A stretch of DNA of 64,000 nucleotides, taken from Nymphaea colorata (lineage: Eukaryota; Streptophyta; Magnoliopsida; Nymphaeales; Nymphaeaceae). The notes beneath the pieces are model-generated. The model did no database searches, was not told the DNA's origin, and was given only the letters and a program-made list of their open reading frames with translations. The translations under genes were made by a program, and so were the position numbers. Where the stretch lies: NCBI RefSeq assembly GCF_008831285.2, contig NC_045147.1, positions 13,184,854-13,248,853 of the forward strand, read 5' to 3'. This document shows positions 1 through 12,513 of this stretch, in pieces; within the stretch, counting starts at the first letter, position 1; the number at the start of each line of letters is the position of its first letter.

Positions 1-1700
1 ATATGTCAGTAACAGATTTGTTGCGGCCGCCAAACAGCTGCTTTATGTCACACTTCGATCATATATGTTTAGTCCACATCTCAAGTACACTTCCTTTGCT
101 TTCCACCTTCAAAGGAGATTGGAGACCCCACTAAAGGTTTTTTGTGTTCTTGGCAGAGAATCCAAGCATCCCCTTACTAAAGCTTGCTTCAATGTTCACA
201 TATACTAGCTTTCAAGTATATATCTAGATATTTAGGGTTCAAAATGGCAACTAATGGAACTGTAAGGGAACATGAGATTTGTTCACGTCCCTATTAGGTT
301 GGTGTTAGTAACTTTGAAGCTGAATAAGAGTTTTATGATGATAACAGGTTTTTATCTGATCTTTTATCTGGATTTGATTTGAATAGTATCAAATAATTCA
401 TGTTCCAACATGTTCGTGCCTTTCTTAGAACGTGGTGCAGATCTCATAATTTTTTTTATAAAACTAAGTAAGTGAATTAATGTTAAGAACTAAACATGTA
501 GATAATGGTCTTTTTTTTATAACTCGTGTTTGGTTTGTACACACAAAAACTGAAAGAGCGTGTCTCAGACACGGACCACATAAACAAACACGTCCTAAGT
601 ATGATTATTTAATATACTTTTAAAATCTAGACTTACTTTTTGAACTTAAGCCTGTTTCTGTTGTAGCTCAAGCATTGTGCTGTTTTTGTCAAATTTTAAT
701 TGTTTTAGCACCAACCAAATATGATGAAATCTTAGTTTTGTAATGTCTTTATTAACATTGCAATCAAATCATATTAAAATAAACAATGACATTGAGAAGT
801 CGTCACAATTTTGTTGAAGCTTCATATCCTGAGGTTTTTCAGTTTAAGTAAGAAGCTTCATCTCTTTATCCATTCGGATCCTGAACAGTCCATCAATCCA
901 ACCAAAATGGATATGGGTCTTCACGTGGGACTATATGGTCTCCATCCACTTGGCTTAAATGTTAAACTTGAGACCTAAGTTGAAAGAATGCGAATATTTC
1001 AACTCTCCAAGTATGTTTCTTAGCATATAAAAATTTTGAAAATCAATTCATATTGCCCAACTGTTGATTCTTATTTATATGTTTAAATAAAAATATTAAT
1101 TTAGGATTCCCTTCAACTCCTTTTGTTAAAAAAAAAATATTGATATGCAAATTGAAGCATAATAAAAATACTGTTTTGAAAAATAAAGAAAAAATACTGT
1201 TTTGAAAAATAAAGAAAGTAGCATTAATTTATGATTCTTGTGACTTGGCTGCGTTGCTCATACTACACTTTCTTTATCTTGAACTCTAATTATAAATTTC
1301 TAGTGAGAATAACAAACTTAAGCAATCAACCACACATAATTATTTGAGGAATTTTAATTTTTTTTCGAAAATTAGAAAGCGATTAGAGTGGTGGGTTTTA
1401 TTTAGGACGAAAATGAAATGGCAGTAACATTTATCTTTTAAAATAATGTAAGAAAGCGATTAGAAGAGCATGAAATTTCAATTATTTCAAATGACAGACT
1501 TTGCCCTTTAATTAGGGAGGGGGGGAATCCTTTTGGTTTGCAATTGAGGGCATCTCTTGTCATTTCTGGCCCCTAACACACAGGTCTCGTGTTAGGAGCC
1601 TAACATATGAGTTGATCGAGTGGTGGGTCTATCTATCTAGGACGATAATTTTATTTGCTTACGTTTAAAACAAGAGGAAGGTTCCTTATCGTGAAGGCAC
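1..1700. other. Intergenic, AT-rich, upstream of the SR gene
   Basis: No gene is recognisable. A 26-bp unit is tandemly doubled at 1165-1190 and 1191-1216. A 12-bp inverted repeat lies around 1568-1601 (CCTAACAC against GTGTTAGG). Two short phrases recur loosely: AGAAAGCGATTAGA near 1374 and 1451, and GTGGTGGGT near 1390 and 1620. The promoter of the SR gene should lie at the right edge, but I could not place a TATA box. Confidence 0.6.
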
Positions 1701-1990
1701 CTCAAAGCATCGGAGTTTCAGACTTTCAGTAACGCAGCGAGCCGGCGGTTTAATGAGGCACTGCTAGCCGGAGAAGGCTGAGGCGAGGACGGTCGAGGGC
1801 CGGCTTTTCGTACGGTTGTCGTCTGGCAAACCAAAGAATCAAAAGCGTCTCTTGTTTCTCCATTCGGACGCACCTCCCAAAACCCTAGGTGTGTGCTTCC
1901 TGGAAACCCTATATCACTGGCCACGAGATGCACGATGCGTAGTCGGCATAGTTTTATCGATATGTCGATTTTATTGAGCGTGATTTCCAG
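1700..1990 (+). other. Probable 5' leader exon of the SR34-like gene
   Basis: This GC-richer block stands out from the AT-rich surroundings. It contains two telo-box-like AAACCCTA words (about 1878 and 1904), which are common in promoters and leaders of plant RNA-processing genes. It precedes the SR coding start by about 1.8 kb. Two acceptor-like sites (TTGCAG near 3660, TTGCAG near 3703) precede the coding start at 3737, so a long leader intron is inferred, as in many plant SR genes. The block also has an opposite-strand open frame of 71 codons with no recognisable product. The exon limits are not determined. Confidence 0.4.
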
Positions 1991-2832
1991 ATGGTTCAGG
2001 TTGACCGGTCTTGGGGATAATCTCGGTGTGAATATGGTTCTTGCGAATTGTTTGATCAGTCGATGAACTTTTTGTGCCTTATGTCTCAGGTTACTGAGGA
2101 TATCTAGTGTTCTTTCTTTGTATGCATGTTTGTATTTGACGAAATTATGGTTGTTCTGGTGGCATATCTGCTAAGCATTAAAGTGGACATCTTCCTTTTG
2201 GCGCTTTATGTTTCTGAATAATTCGCCGTAGGTTGTCTATTGCCTGGCTAGGCTTAATAGCTCTCCTATCGCTTCTTGATCTGGTTTGATCTCTCCATTC
2301 CTTAGCTGCTACGCTACAAGTTTCCTTTTGTTTCTTAGGTCCTGCACAGTTGGAGAGAAAGGCTTTAATGGTTGGGGCTGCTCTTTTGTTTCATATTGTT
2401 TAGCGATATCAGCTTGTTTTAGGAAAATCTGGTGGTCCTCATGAAATCTTTTTCAAGCTTTTTCCCTCCCTTATCCTTTTGTTTTTTCTGTGTTATAGAT
2501 GGTAGTTTATTTGCAATGGACATTCTAGTGTATTTCTGAAAAATTTGGAAGCTTGTTTGTACTTACAGATAGGTGTTTGAAGTTTTCCCCCGTTAATGAT
2601 GACAAAATTGCATATTCAAACTTGGACTAAATTATGTTTCGAACCTCTAAGAACGGGAGAAATTTTCTTGCTTCCGAGGTGATGCCAAGCTTGTGAAAAA
2701 GCGTACAAAAAATTAGCATAATCACCTGCCCATTCATGAAGGTTGGATGAATAAGGCTTCTAACGTGTGATTCTAGTGAAGCATATCATGCTGTATTATT
2801 TTATCTAGATGTAGGTATCACTAAAAGTACCT

Positions 2833-3080
2833 TTCAGGACTGTGATCATGACATCAGTACCTTTCACTTTTTGTCTTTGTGTTGGTTGTTCACCCAGACT
2901 GGATTATGTAAGAATAAAAGATGAGCAGAACATTTTGATCTTCATTTGGTTCTTCACCAAGATTGGATTATGCAATAATAAAAACGAAGTGGAATGGAAA
3001 CTCATTCCAGCAGTCTGCAAGTTTTTCAAAATTCTCACACTTTATGATGCTTCTTCAGGACTGTGATCATGACATCAGTA
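2833..3080. repeat. 27-bp direct repeats bounding a 220-bp segment
   Basis: An identical 27-bp word (TTCAGGACTGTGATC...CATCAGTA) occurs at 2833-2859 and 3054-3080. The segment between contains a second, imperfect pair of about 40 bp: GACTGGATTATG near 2896 and GATTGGATTATG near 2961. This looks like nested local duplication in the leader intron of the SR gene. Confidence 0.7.
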
Positions 3081-3736
3081 AATTTTAGGTATTGTCTGTC
3101 CAATCATGGATGAAGACCGTTTTTTTAAAATCTATTTGATGAAGAAGATGCTGGATGCATATCTAACTGCATATACTCAGATGTGACCTCCCCTGAAGTG
3201 GATGAGGGGAAAATCTAGTTAAGGTAATTGTGTAGATCTTTGATTGATCTTGTTGCACGACATAACCAAGTCTTTGTTTATGATAGATGCAAGGCGCTTG
3301 GACAATCAGGAGCTTTCTGCATGTTCATAGGGAGGTTGAATGGGGAGTGGGAGATGTCTGGTTGGATGTGTGGGTGTTTTGGAAAAAGAGCTTTAACATC
3401 TCCACGAGGAGCAAAAAAGAGGATGAATTTGCTCAAATTTTATTGCAAACCTATTGTTTTTGGAGCATCTTGGAGTATATTAACACTGGAGCTTGTGGAG
3501 CATTAACCACATCAAGGAGTGCTCCTGGTTTGGTTTTTTAGTTTTGGTTTTGGTTTGGTTTGGTTGGTTTGGTTTCTTTTGCAGAAAAAAGAGAGTTCAT
3601 AATCTTGCTATATTGAGTCATTAACACTTTTTTTCTCCTTAGTACATCTTATGCTTGCAGGGGAATATGGATGCTGGACTAAAATATTTCATTCTTCTTG
3701 CAGATACATAATATTGTTCAGTTTCCCTGTAGCAAA

Positions 3737-6700
3737 ATGAGTGGTCGTTCATCTCGAACAATATATGTTGGCAATTTGCCAGGTGATATCCGAGAGTGGG
3801 AAATTGAAGATCTTTTCTACAAGGTTCTGTTTGATTAACTCGTGTTATTTCATTAATTGAGAGATGCTTACGTTTTCTTCATTTGTGTGTCATCTTAATT
3901 ATAATTTCATTTTTTTTCTTCTGTAAAGTCATTTAGGACTTTCACCATACAATCCTTGTTGTTTATGTGAAAATTCTTTTGTATTAAACTTAGGCGTTAC
4001 ACCCATCAAATAGAATTGCTCTTTTCTTTCGTTAATTCCCTTCTCTTTGTGAGGCATTTGGGAGCTGACCTGCTTGCCCTTTATATATTTATATTTGTCT
4101 GACTATTTTTCTTATCATTGGTCTTTTATATTTTTGTCACTTGGCAGCATTACATAATGTTGCTTAATTCTTCTTGCTACTTTGGTAATTATAGGTAATA
4201 TCCCTGTTGAGGGTACAAGACAAATTCGTTTTTATTAACTATGTAGGACTAGATATTGTTGGGACTATGCAATTGTAATCATTCTATTTTGTGTGCTATA
4301 TTGGGTTCTTGGTTATCTGATTCTTGTGGATTGCATGATTTAGTTGGTTAAGAATAACATATCAAATGTGTTTATGGCATTACCAATTGACCAGAACCTT
4401 CTCCTACCAAGCTATTATTATTATTTTTTTTGGCATTGATTTCTTCTCTCTTTACTTTACCTTGTCCAGAGATGGCCCATATATGCTGTGACTAAACATG
4501 GGTGTATCTGATTATTATCTGTCGTGGCTGGTATTGTCTATATTTTGAAATATCATGGTGTAAATAGTATAATAGTGTCTTATAACCAACCAGCAATATC
4601 TGCAATGTATTGCAGTATTTTCAACATGTATACTGCAACATTGTTGTTATAGTCTCTTATGCTCTGCTAACTTGGAGGATATTTCTTCTGTTTTGATGTA
4701 TTTTAAGTTTGTGATTGCAACAGTTCTTGCCTTCTTGTTTATTTTCTTTTTGAGAAAATTATGATTCTCCATTTGCAATTTTTGCAAAAAGACTACAATC
4801 TATTTTGTCCCATCGTTCTCCCTTGTTGTGTCAGCAACCTTGTCAGCAAGGTTTCTATGGCAGTTTTCTAATTACCAGCTCTGCTGGAATCCTCTTTCTG
4901 GGAAAATTCAGATGTTTTAGACCTGATGAATTATAAAAAAATAAAAAAAATTATCAGATGATAGGTTTAGTACTTTTCTTGCAACAGTATGCAAAACCAT
5001 GGACAAAATTTTCTAAAATCGAAAATGTAACAAAGAATGAAATATAGGCCTAAAAATATGGGAAAAGTTTTTTTTGAAAAATTTTGGGAATTTATCAGAA
5101 ACATTTAAGGATAATATTTTGGAAATATTGAAAACCTTGAAAATCCTTTTTGGCAATATCTTTAAAATATCATGATATTTTGCCCACATAATTGTCTGGG
5201 CATCTGGCTTCACATTGGCAATAATATGGCAAAGTTGTCAACATCTCGGTGATAATGGTAGCTACACATTATCGGATGATATTTTTTGTCTGAGAACTTC
5301 TAAATTCCTGAAGAAAGCCATTTCTTGGTAGGAAAAATCTTCAATAGAAACCCTGCCAAGAAATTATAGAAAATGATGTTGGTGACTATGCTGTGCATCT
5401 TCTGCCACATTCTTTTCTGGCATGGCAAAAAAATGTTAGTGCCAGTTTGATCATGGCAGTATTTTTACTTAACAAACTTGATCCATGCCTTTCAGTTGTG
5501 CAGAAAGTTTTTGAAAAAATCAAGTACTACCACATAGTACATACAATTTAAGAATCTAAATATTCAGGTTTTAAGTTCGCTTGATGGTGCTTGGCAGATT
5601 GAATTGGACTATGAAAATTGAAAAGCAAGCATAACATTAACATCTATCTTGGGTTGTTGGATATCTGTTTGTGTCTTATGACACTATTTAAAATAATATT
5701 TTATGGTTTGACCTTGTTCTTTGGTTGGTGGGCAAGTTAGATTTGTAACCTGTCATGTATGTAAACCGGTCAATTTTGCTTTTTATTGTAGTTTTATTCA
5801 TTTGACGTTAGCTGTCAAATGCTCTTATTATGAGTTAATAAAATGTCACTTGTGAGTTTCTTTCCTGTTTTTCCAATTATGTTTATAGAGAAATTTGAAA
5901 ACTTTAGAACTCCAACATGATATGGTATATAGTTTTATACAGATTGGTTGCTTGAAGCAAGCCAAAGTAACTGTAACAAAAGTGAAAAGGTCTGCAGAGT
6001 TGCGACATGCTGAAATACTAGTATATGCTATTGATATAGATATACTACCATGAAATTTGTTACCGTATTGGAAACTCCTTCTGATTCTAAGGTTAGATTT
6101 GCTTTCATGAAAGAACATGGCTTTGGCTGAGGAGTGGATCATGTCTGTTGTAAATTTTTCTGATATTGAGGGTGGGACTTTGAGTGTGTTCCCTTCAACT
6201 TGTTTGTGATCAGCTGCTTTCCTTCTAGGTTTGTATGTTGCTATTTTCTCCTTCTAGGAATTCGACTTTGGTTACATGTTTGATGTTTTTCTTTGCTTGA
6301 AAATTTCTTGTGAATATAAAGAAAGTATCCTAAGAATTTATTTGTTTTATGTGTTAATATTCTGTTTTCGCTCTTCCCATGTCATATGAAAGTGTATTTC
6401 TAAATGAGACGTTTGCTGTCATTTCTACGTTTGCTGCATTGTCTCACAAAATTTCAGTCTATATTTTTCGTTTGTGCTTCCCAAAAGTTGTTGGTAAACT
6501 TGCTTGTTATTGATAGATGAACCTTGTCTTCATGAATTGCAGTATGGTCCCGTAGTGGACATTGAATTGAAGAATCCTCCTCGCCCTCCTGGCTATTGTT
6601 TTGTGGAGGTATCTTTCTCCCAAAGCTTGTTAATTGATGTGGTTGTAAATGTGCTGTGACCCTAAGTGTTTGTTGCTTTTAGTATCCAATTTTAACCAAT

Positions 6701-9700
6701 AGCTGTTACATAACTTCTCTTGCAGTTTGAGAGTGCTCGTGATGCAGAAGATGCTATCAAGGGACGAGATGGATATAACTTTGATGGTTGTCGCTTACGT
6801 GTAAGGAATTTTATAACCTAGTTTGTGATCCTCAGTATCGATGCTCTTGTGTGCTTATGATGCTAGTGCTGCAGGTTGAGCTTGCTCATGGAGGTAGGGG
6901 AATGTCATCTTCAAGTGATCGTCGCGGTGGCTATGGTAGTGGTGGTGGCGGTGGCGGCGGAGGCGGCGGCCGTTATGGAGTTTCCCGACGTTCAGAGTAC
7001 CGTGGTATGCTCCTCTATTATCTAGTGATTTGATAAATCATGTCATACTTAGCAACTTTTCATTTTGGGAGTTCTATCTTATGTTCCTTTACAGTAGTAG
7101 TCTTCACAATCACTTGTCTTTGTTTTTTTCCCTCAGCTTTACTTTTTTGTACTTGACTGTAGTTATTGTACGTGGACTGCCTTCATCAGCTTCATGGCAA
7201 GATTTAAAGGTATTTGCAGCTCCTTTTTCTTTATAGAGATAGAAGATTGATTTTTGAGCCTCAACATTTTCCTTGTTTCTCCCCAGGATCACATGAGAAA
7301 GGCTGGGGATGTTTGCTTTGCTCAAGTTTTCCGTGATGGGGATGGTAAGTGTGTTCAGTGCTTCATGCATGTATTGTCTGTAGCTGAGCTTTGTTCAAAT
7401 GCATATTGTTTGACAAAGATGTATTGACATCCCTACCTGTCCAAAGTCTTCCTGGTTAGCTTGCCAGCAATGAGGAAGGTAAAGGTAAAACATTAGTTTC
7501 GCTGTGTTCGCTACTGCCTCTAAAGGCCAAATTCAAGGAAAACCCTAGTCTGAGGGATAAAAAAAAAGGTTAGTAGGAAATGCTTATCTTCTAGGGGGCC
7601 CGGTGATGGGCATAGGTGAGCATGGTCTATGTGGGAGGAGATTGTTTTTCTTCTCTAACCCTTATTGCCTCACATGAGCAAACTCAAGGGAGAACCTAGC
7701 CTCCAAAGGGAGAAAAAAATTTAAAGTAGGAGAAAAAGGAAATGCTTACCTTCTTTTAGGTCCTCTTGGGATGATCCTAGGTGGGCTTGGTCTGTGTGGA
7801 GGAGATTAGGGGTGGAGAGCAGAGGTTTCCTCAAAGAGGATTTTTGAGGATTTGGAAATCGCCTCTCTCTGTCTCTCTCTCTGGCCAGGCAACCATTTGA
7901 TGGTCATCAATTACGGCCTGGCATCTTCTTGGCTCCAATTTCCTTCACACTGAGCAAGCTCTGGTCCTCCTCCTGTGATTCAATACTTGCTAGCTCGTCG
8001 ATAGGCCTCCTTTGTAATGCCCCAAATAATGCAAATGGATGAGACATTTGGGTCAGGTTGGACTTGGGCTACCTGCCATGCCTTTCAGACCAGATGAGGT
8101 CCATATGCCCAGGTTGAGCCCGAGTCAGTCTGTTCAGCACCGATCTACCACGTCTGCAGTTTTATTTGCTGCTTGATTTGACTCAATGTTATCCGTATTG
8201 TACCGTATAGTTTTAGAAAACCTATACGGTATGCTTACGATACACGATACACTCGTGTATTGTAAGTGTATCGTCTGGACGATACACCCTTGTATCATAC
8301 GATACGGGGAAAAACACAAAAAAGGGGCTTGACGGTCCTTTTTTTGCATTATGTTTTAAAGTTTAAAGCCTCTCTCTCTTCTTGTGTCTAAAGACTCCAA
8401 GAGACGTGGGAGGGAGAGATTTTGCCATTTTTCATCAAAAATCACTGACGATTCATCGATTTGGGAGATCTTATCGTTGAGTCATGAAAGATGATAGCTA
8501 TATGTTTTGAGCTTATGAAATTGTGATGCTTAAGACTCCAAGTCCTAAGACTCTAAGTCTTAAGATTCTACAAAATTTTCAAGTTTAAAATCGTGATGGA
8601 TGTTTATTATGTTATTTTGAATATCTGATTTCTTATTTTTGAATGTGTTGTTGATACACATGAATGTTCCTTATGTATGATTATCTTTTTTATATTGAAT
8701 ACATTTTTCTTGATTTCTGTTTTTTTGTTTATTTTTTGGATCTTTTACGATTTTCTCTATTTTTTTTATTTTTAATATTTTTTTAAAATTTTAAAATTAA
8801 TTTTACGATATGCTACGCTATGTTTGCGATACGTTATGATATGGCGTATAGGTTGGCCCGACCAATGCGCGTTACACTACACCTTTTACAACATTGATTT
8901 GACTAGCTCATTTTGTGTATGTTGCTCGCCCTTTTTGTATGAAGTGCAATGATATCCTAAAGTTACATGCTATAAGAAGGGTGTGAAACTGTGAATATTA
9001 ATTTTGTTTGCGTGAATTTCATTACACTAAGGCAGAAACATTGGGTGCACAAGCTCCTTTGGTGGTTTTTATTGGTGAAGGTTGGAATTTGGTCCCCAAC
9101 TATTGCTTAAAAAAGTGGTTCGTCAGCCTCGGACATGTCCTATGTGCAGTTACACACTTTCAAGGACTTGACAACTTGTGTCATGTCCTGCTTCTATGTC
9201 TCTGATTTCGATGGAAGTGGAAAAATATTGAATTGTCCATCCCCTTGCACAGAGATTCTAGGGAAGGTGGTCATCAGTTGCTGGAAATTTGCTTAATGCC
9301 TTGGCAACCTTCCTGATGCTCTGTGTCTGTCAAACACCATGTCTGCAGACTCTCATGCACTCATCTGTAACCATGTCACACAGTTTGTCTATAGGTGGCC
9401 TAAGAATATCCGAAAAAGAAGTCTATTTATAGACACATGGACAGGAAATCCAACATGGTAGATACTTATTCACTTGTGGTAATGTCTTTTCTACAGTGAT
9501 GCCGACTACAGTGATGCCCTGTTTTGACTCCTATTATAAATGCTGTTCTTGAGACCTAACATAAGGTGTATCATGCCAGTAGTTTTGATAGTAACATTGA
9601 TGCATGACTGGTGACTGAATGTGTGTTTGCATATTTCCAGGAACCATGGGCCTGGTGGACTACACTAATTCTGAGGACATGAAATATGCGGTATACACAC

Positions 9701-10456
9701 TTTTATTGAAATTCTTTGGCTTATAATGATTCTCCATATATTCTCGTATTAAATGTATGAATTCATCATTTCATTCTTTCATCCAGATACGGAAACTTGA
9801 TGACACTGAGTTTCGAAATCCGTTTGCACGATCTTATATCCGGGTAAATTTTTTCCAGACATGGTGAAAGTGTTGTTGAAATAGGTTTGGTATGCACCCC
9901 TATGTCATAATTTGTCCATGAAATTCTCAAATGTTATGGAGCAGGTTAAATGTTATGAAAAGAGTGCATCAAGGAGCCGCAGCCCAAGTAAAGACCGTGG
10001 AAGGAGTCGGAGTAGGAGCCGCAGCAGAAGCCGAAGTCCAAGACGAGAAAGAAGCCTAAGGCATGGGGCATTCCTACATATTCAAATCCTCTTTTCAAGA
10101 CATACTATTAACTTTGTTGTAGAAAAATATTGGTGCTAAGTGATATGTTTTCCTTCCATTTGCAGCAAATCTCCACAACGGTCTGCCTCAAGGTCACCAT
10201 CAAAACCAGGTCCTTCCAGATCGGCTTCCCCTGTGAGGGCATCTAGGTAACTTTCTGTCACTTGGTTTTTTAGTTTGTTTCTGCAATGGTTTGTTCACTT
10301 GCCTGGTATGTTTCACAATATAGGTCACGGTCCAGATCTTTATCCCGAAGTCCTGTAAGTTTTGAATTTGATAGTTTTAAATGAATTTTGCCATTATAAT
10401 GCTAATAATTTTGCATCCTCTTGTGACTAACTACTTTTCTCGTCTTTCAGGCATAG
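3737..10456 (+). CDS. SR34: Serine/arginine-rich splicing factor, ASF/SF2 class (SR30/SR34-like), 267 aa
   Basis: Nuclear SR protein that binds exonic enhancers and recruits U1 and U2 components during spliceosome assembly. Coding exons: 3737-3823, 6543-6608, 6726-6800, 6875-7004, 7163-7209, 7287-7344, 9641-9690, 9787-9843, 9945-10060, 10166-10246, 10324-10354, 10451-10456; these 804 nt are in frame throughout. RRM1 (about residues 8-80) has RNP2 IYVGNL and RNP1 ending GYCFVEF. A glycine-rich hinge (about 95-110) leads to the pseudo-RRM with the family signature SWQDLK (130-135). An RS domain follows from about 197. The intron after 10060 needs a GC donor (AAG/GCATGG). The last exon adds only one codon (Ala) before TAG. 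Introns 1 (2.7 kb) and 6 (2.3 kb) are long, and intron 6 carries a hAT element. The length matches Arabidopsis SR30 (268 aa) better than SR34 (303 aa), so the exact paralogue is uncertain. The RS 3' end could be spliced differently. Confidence 0.9.
7512..7807. repeat. Imperfect tandem duplication in SR intron 6
   Basis: Two diverged copies of a roughly 130-145 bp unit lie at about 7512-7643 and 7664-7807. They share GGAAATGCTTA(T/C)CTTCT and a GGTCT(A/G)TGTGG(G)AGGAGATT tail. The unit has no open frame. It may be a fragment of an unclassified repeat. Confidence 0.6.
8184..8896. mobile_element. Non-autonomous hAT element (Tag1-like termini), 713 bp
   Basis: The element starts CAATGTTAT and ends ACAACATTG, giving 9-bp terminal inverted repeats with one mismatch. 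It is flanked by an exact 8-bp duplication, ATTTGACT, at 8176-8183 and 8897-8904; eight bases is the hAT hallmark. Inside, many CGATAC/GTATCG words lie near both ends, like hAT subterminal transposase-binding repeats. No transposase frame is visible. It lies in intron 6 of the SR gene. Its right 15 bp are identical to the right end of the element at 58941-60093, so the two belong to one family. Confidence 0.85.
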
Positions 10457-12513
10457 ACATATCCAAAGTTGACCTTTTGCTAGATGTGCTCTATTGTCTG
10501 CTGCAGGGACACTCCATGTTTTTGTTTTCAGTTATGACAGTACAGATGCTTTATGATTTTCTTTCTTTGATCAGCTTAGTGATCAAATTTTCCGTTTGTC
10601 CTTAGTATTGTTGGACTGATAAATTAGTGCCCAGTTGATATCTGTTATGTGCGTTCTTATCTGTTCCTCTACCGGTGCTTTTACATGTCAAAATGTCTGT
10701 GTCCGTGCTTTTTGTTCTGCTTGGATGAATCTAGTCAACTTGCTCCTTTTCTTTGGATCTGCTCTGGGCTTTGAGCTCTTCCTAGGACATCTTCCGCTAC
10801 CGTAGTGTTTATTTGGAAGGGGGCTCCGGTAGTTGTTGAGATCAGTTCTGGTTTTCGTGTTCTACCTACTTGAGAAAGCCCAGATGGGGTTAGCGGTAGC
10901 TTTTGTGCACCTGGATAGGAGGTCTGATTGACGGCCTCCAAGTTCAAGAAGGCGAAGAGTGCAAGTCAATGTTTGGACCACAGAGCACATCTCTGTCTTC
11001 TTGACTTGGTAGGAGTTAGCTTAGCCTACTTAAGATTGACCCTACGGTAGCTCATTTTTTTCTTTGGAGCTGTTTCATTATAGGTGGCATTCATCTATAA
11101 TGAGTCTAAACTGATCAGCTTGTCTCCATTGTGGGAGCGATACTCTGTTTAATGAGGCGATTCGTTCCTCCATTTCAAGGTGCACTGAGTTGCAAGAGAC
11201 ATGGTCACAGGGTGGAAGTGTTGCTTATGTTTAGTTAAGGCAAATCTCTGTTTATGTCGTTTTTTTAAAGAAAAAACGTATTAATTGTGTAGTGGTGGAC
11301 TTAAGTTCGCGTCAATTGGCACATATCTCTCGAACATTGTACCATTTTTGGACGGCGACTTAAAGGGGACGTGCCGGAGCCTGTGCTTCTACGAGCAGGT
11401 TGGAATACCCTGGTGTAGTTGCTTTCCTGGACCCTTGTATGGCTTGGGTACATGAAAAGTGATGCATACCTCTGATTCCTATTCTAGTCTAGGACAATCC
11501 ACCTATGTAGGCGCATGTAGCTCTTGAGTAGTTGGTAACTTCTGGACCAAATGCTGCAATAGTCAACCATGGTTCAAGAGGTAGTTTGGTCGTCGCTGTA
11601 ACCTGTCTCGGGGCCTTACAACAAACCAAAATGAAGGCTTCTTCAGGATGCCTGAGATCCTCTTAGTTATTTCAGAATACAACTAGCTTTGGTCTTGGGC
11701 GACGAATGACTTTCGCATATTTCCAGCACTATATTCCCATTTGGTCGTCAAACAGAAAAATGTTTTTATTTTGTCATTAATGCAAAAAGTCCCTTGGAGG
11801 TAGAGGGAATAAAAAAGGTCTTCATGCTTCTTTTTCGAATATGGATTGTTAAGCTCTTGTTCACTCATACTTAAGCATGCTTTCATAAGTTTACTTTTTC
11901 ATTGGATATAGTGTGGTTCTTCATAACCGAGCCGAACCCACTTATACAGAACCGCTTGACGGTGAGCCGAGCTTAGTTCGAAACGAATTTCTAGTGCGAG
12001 TTCGCGGAGGCAACCCAGGTTGCTCCTGAAGAAAAAGGAGAGCGTATTTTTTAAACAATTTTTCTATTATTACATTACACATTATTTTTGCATTAAAATA
12101 TAAAAAATCCTACTCTGCTACAGAAAGTAGAAACCAGTCAAGCACTAAAGGAAGAGACTGATGAGGATATGGGATCGCTTATTTTAATGTCTTACGACCG
12201 TTGCTTCTTCAACAAGGTTCTGCATGTATTGCAAAATTTTGATAGTTTTATTAGTTCAGTTCTTATTGTGTCTCCCATTTAGTCGGAGCAGCCCTTTGGA
12301 TAAAAGTTCAATTTTCAGATTCCTGGTATATGGATAAAAAACCAGGAAAAAAGTAAAACAGACCTTTTCTAAAAAACCGAAGGGCAAACAGGTATTCTGA
12401 AAACCAGACAATGTTCTGGACTTCAAAGAAAGGGGCGTCTCTCTCCGTGACGAACTGGTGTTGGAAGCGTCTTCCCTCCTCCTCTGTGTGTAGCAGCGGG
12501 CGAGGTTGAAAAC
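10457..12513. other. SR gene 3' region and intergenic DNA before SRR1
   Basis: The left part should hold the SR 3' UTR. A further AG acceptor at about 10506 could serve an alternative terminal exon. The rest (10.7-12.4 kb) has no frame I recognise. The moderately GC-rich stretch 10.75-11.5 kb may be a decayed repeat or long 3' UTR. No promoter element was assigned for the SRR1 gene. Confidence 0.4.

Noticed and set aside
9912-10139. Stand-alone 75-residue SR-rich frame
   Set aside because: It is exon 9 of the SR gene read through its GC-donor intron, not a separate gene.
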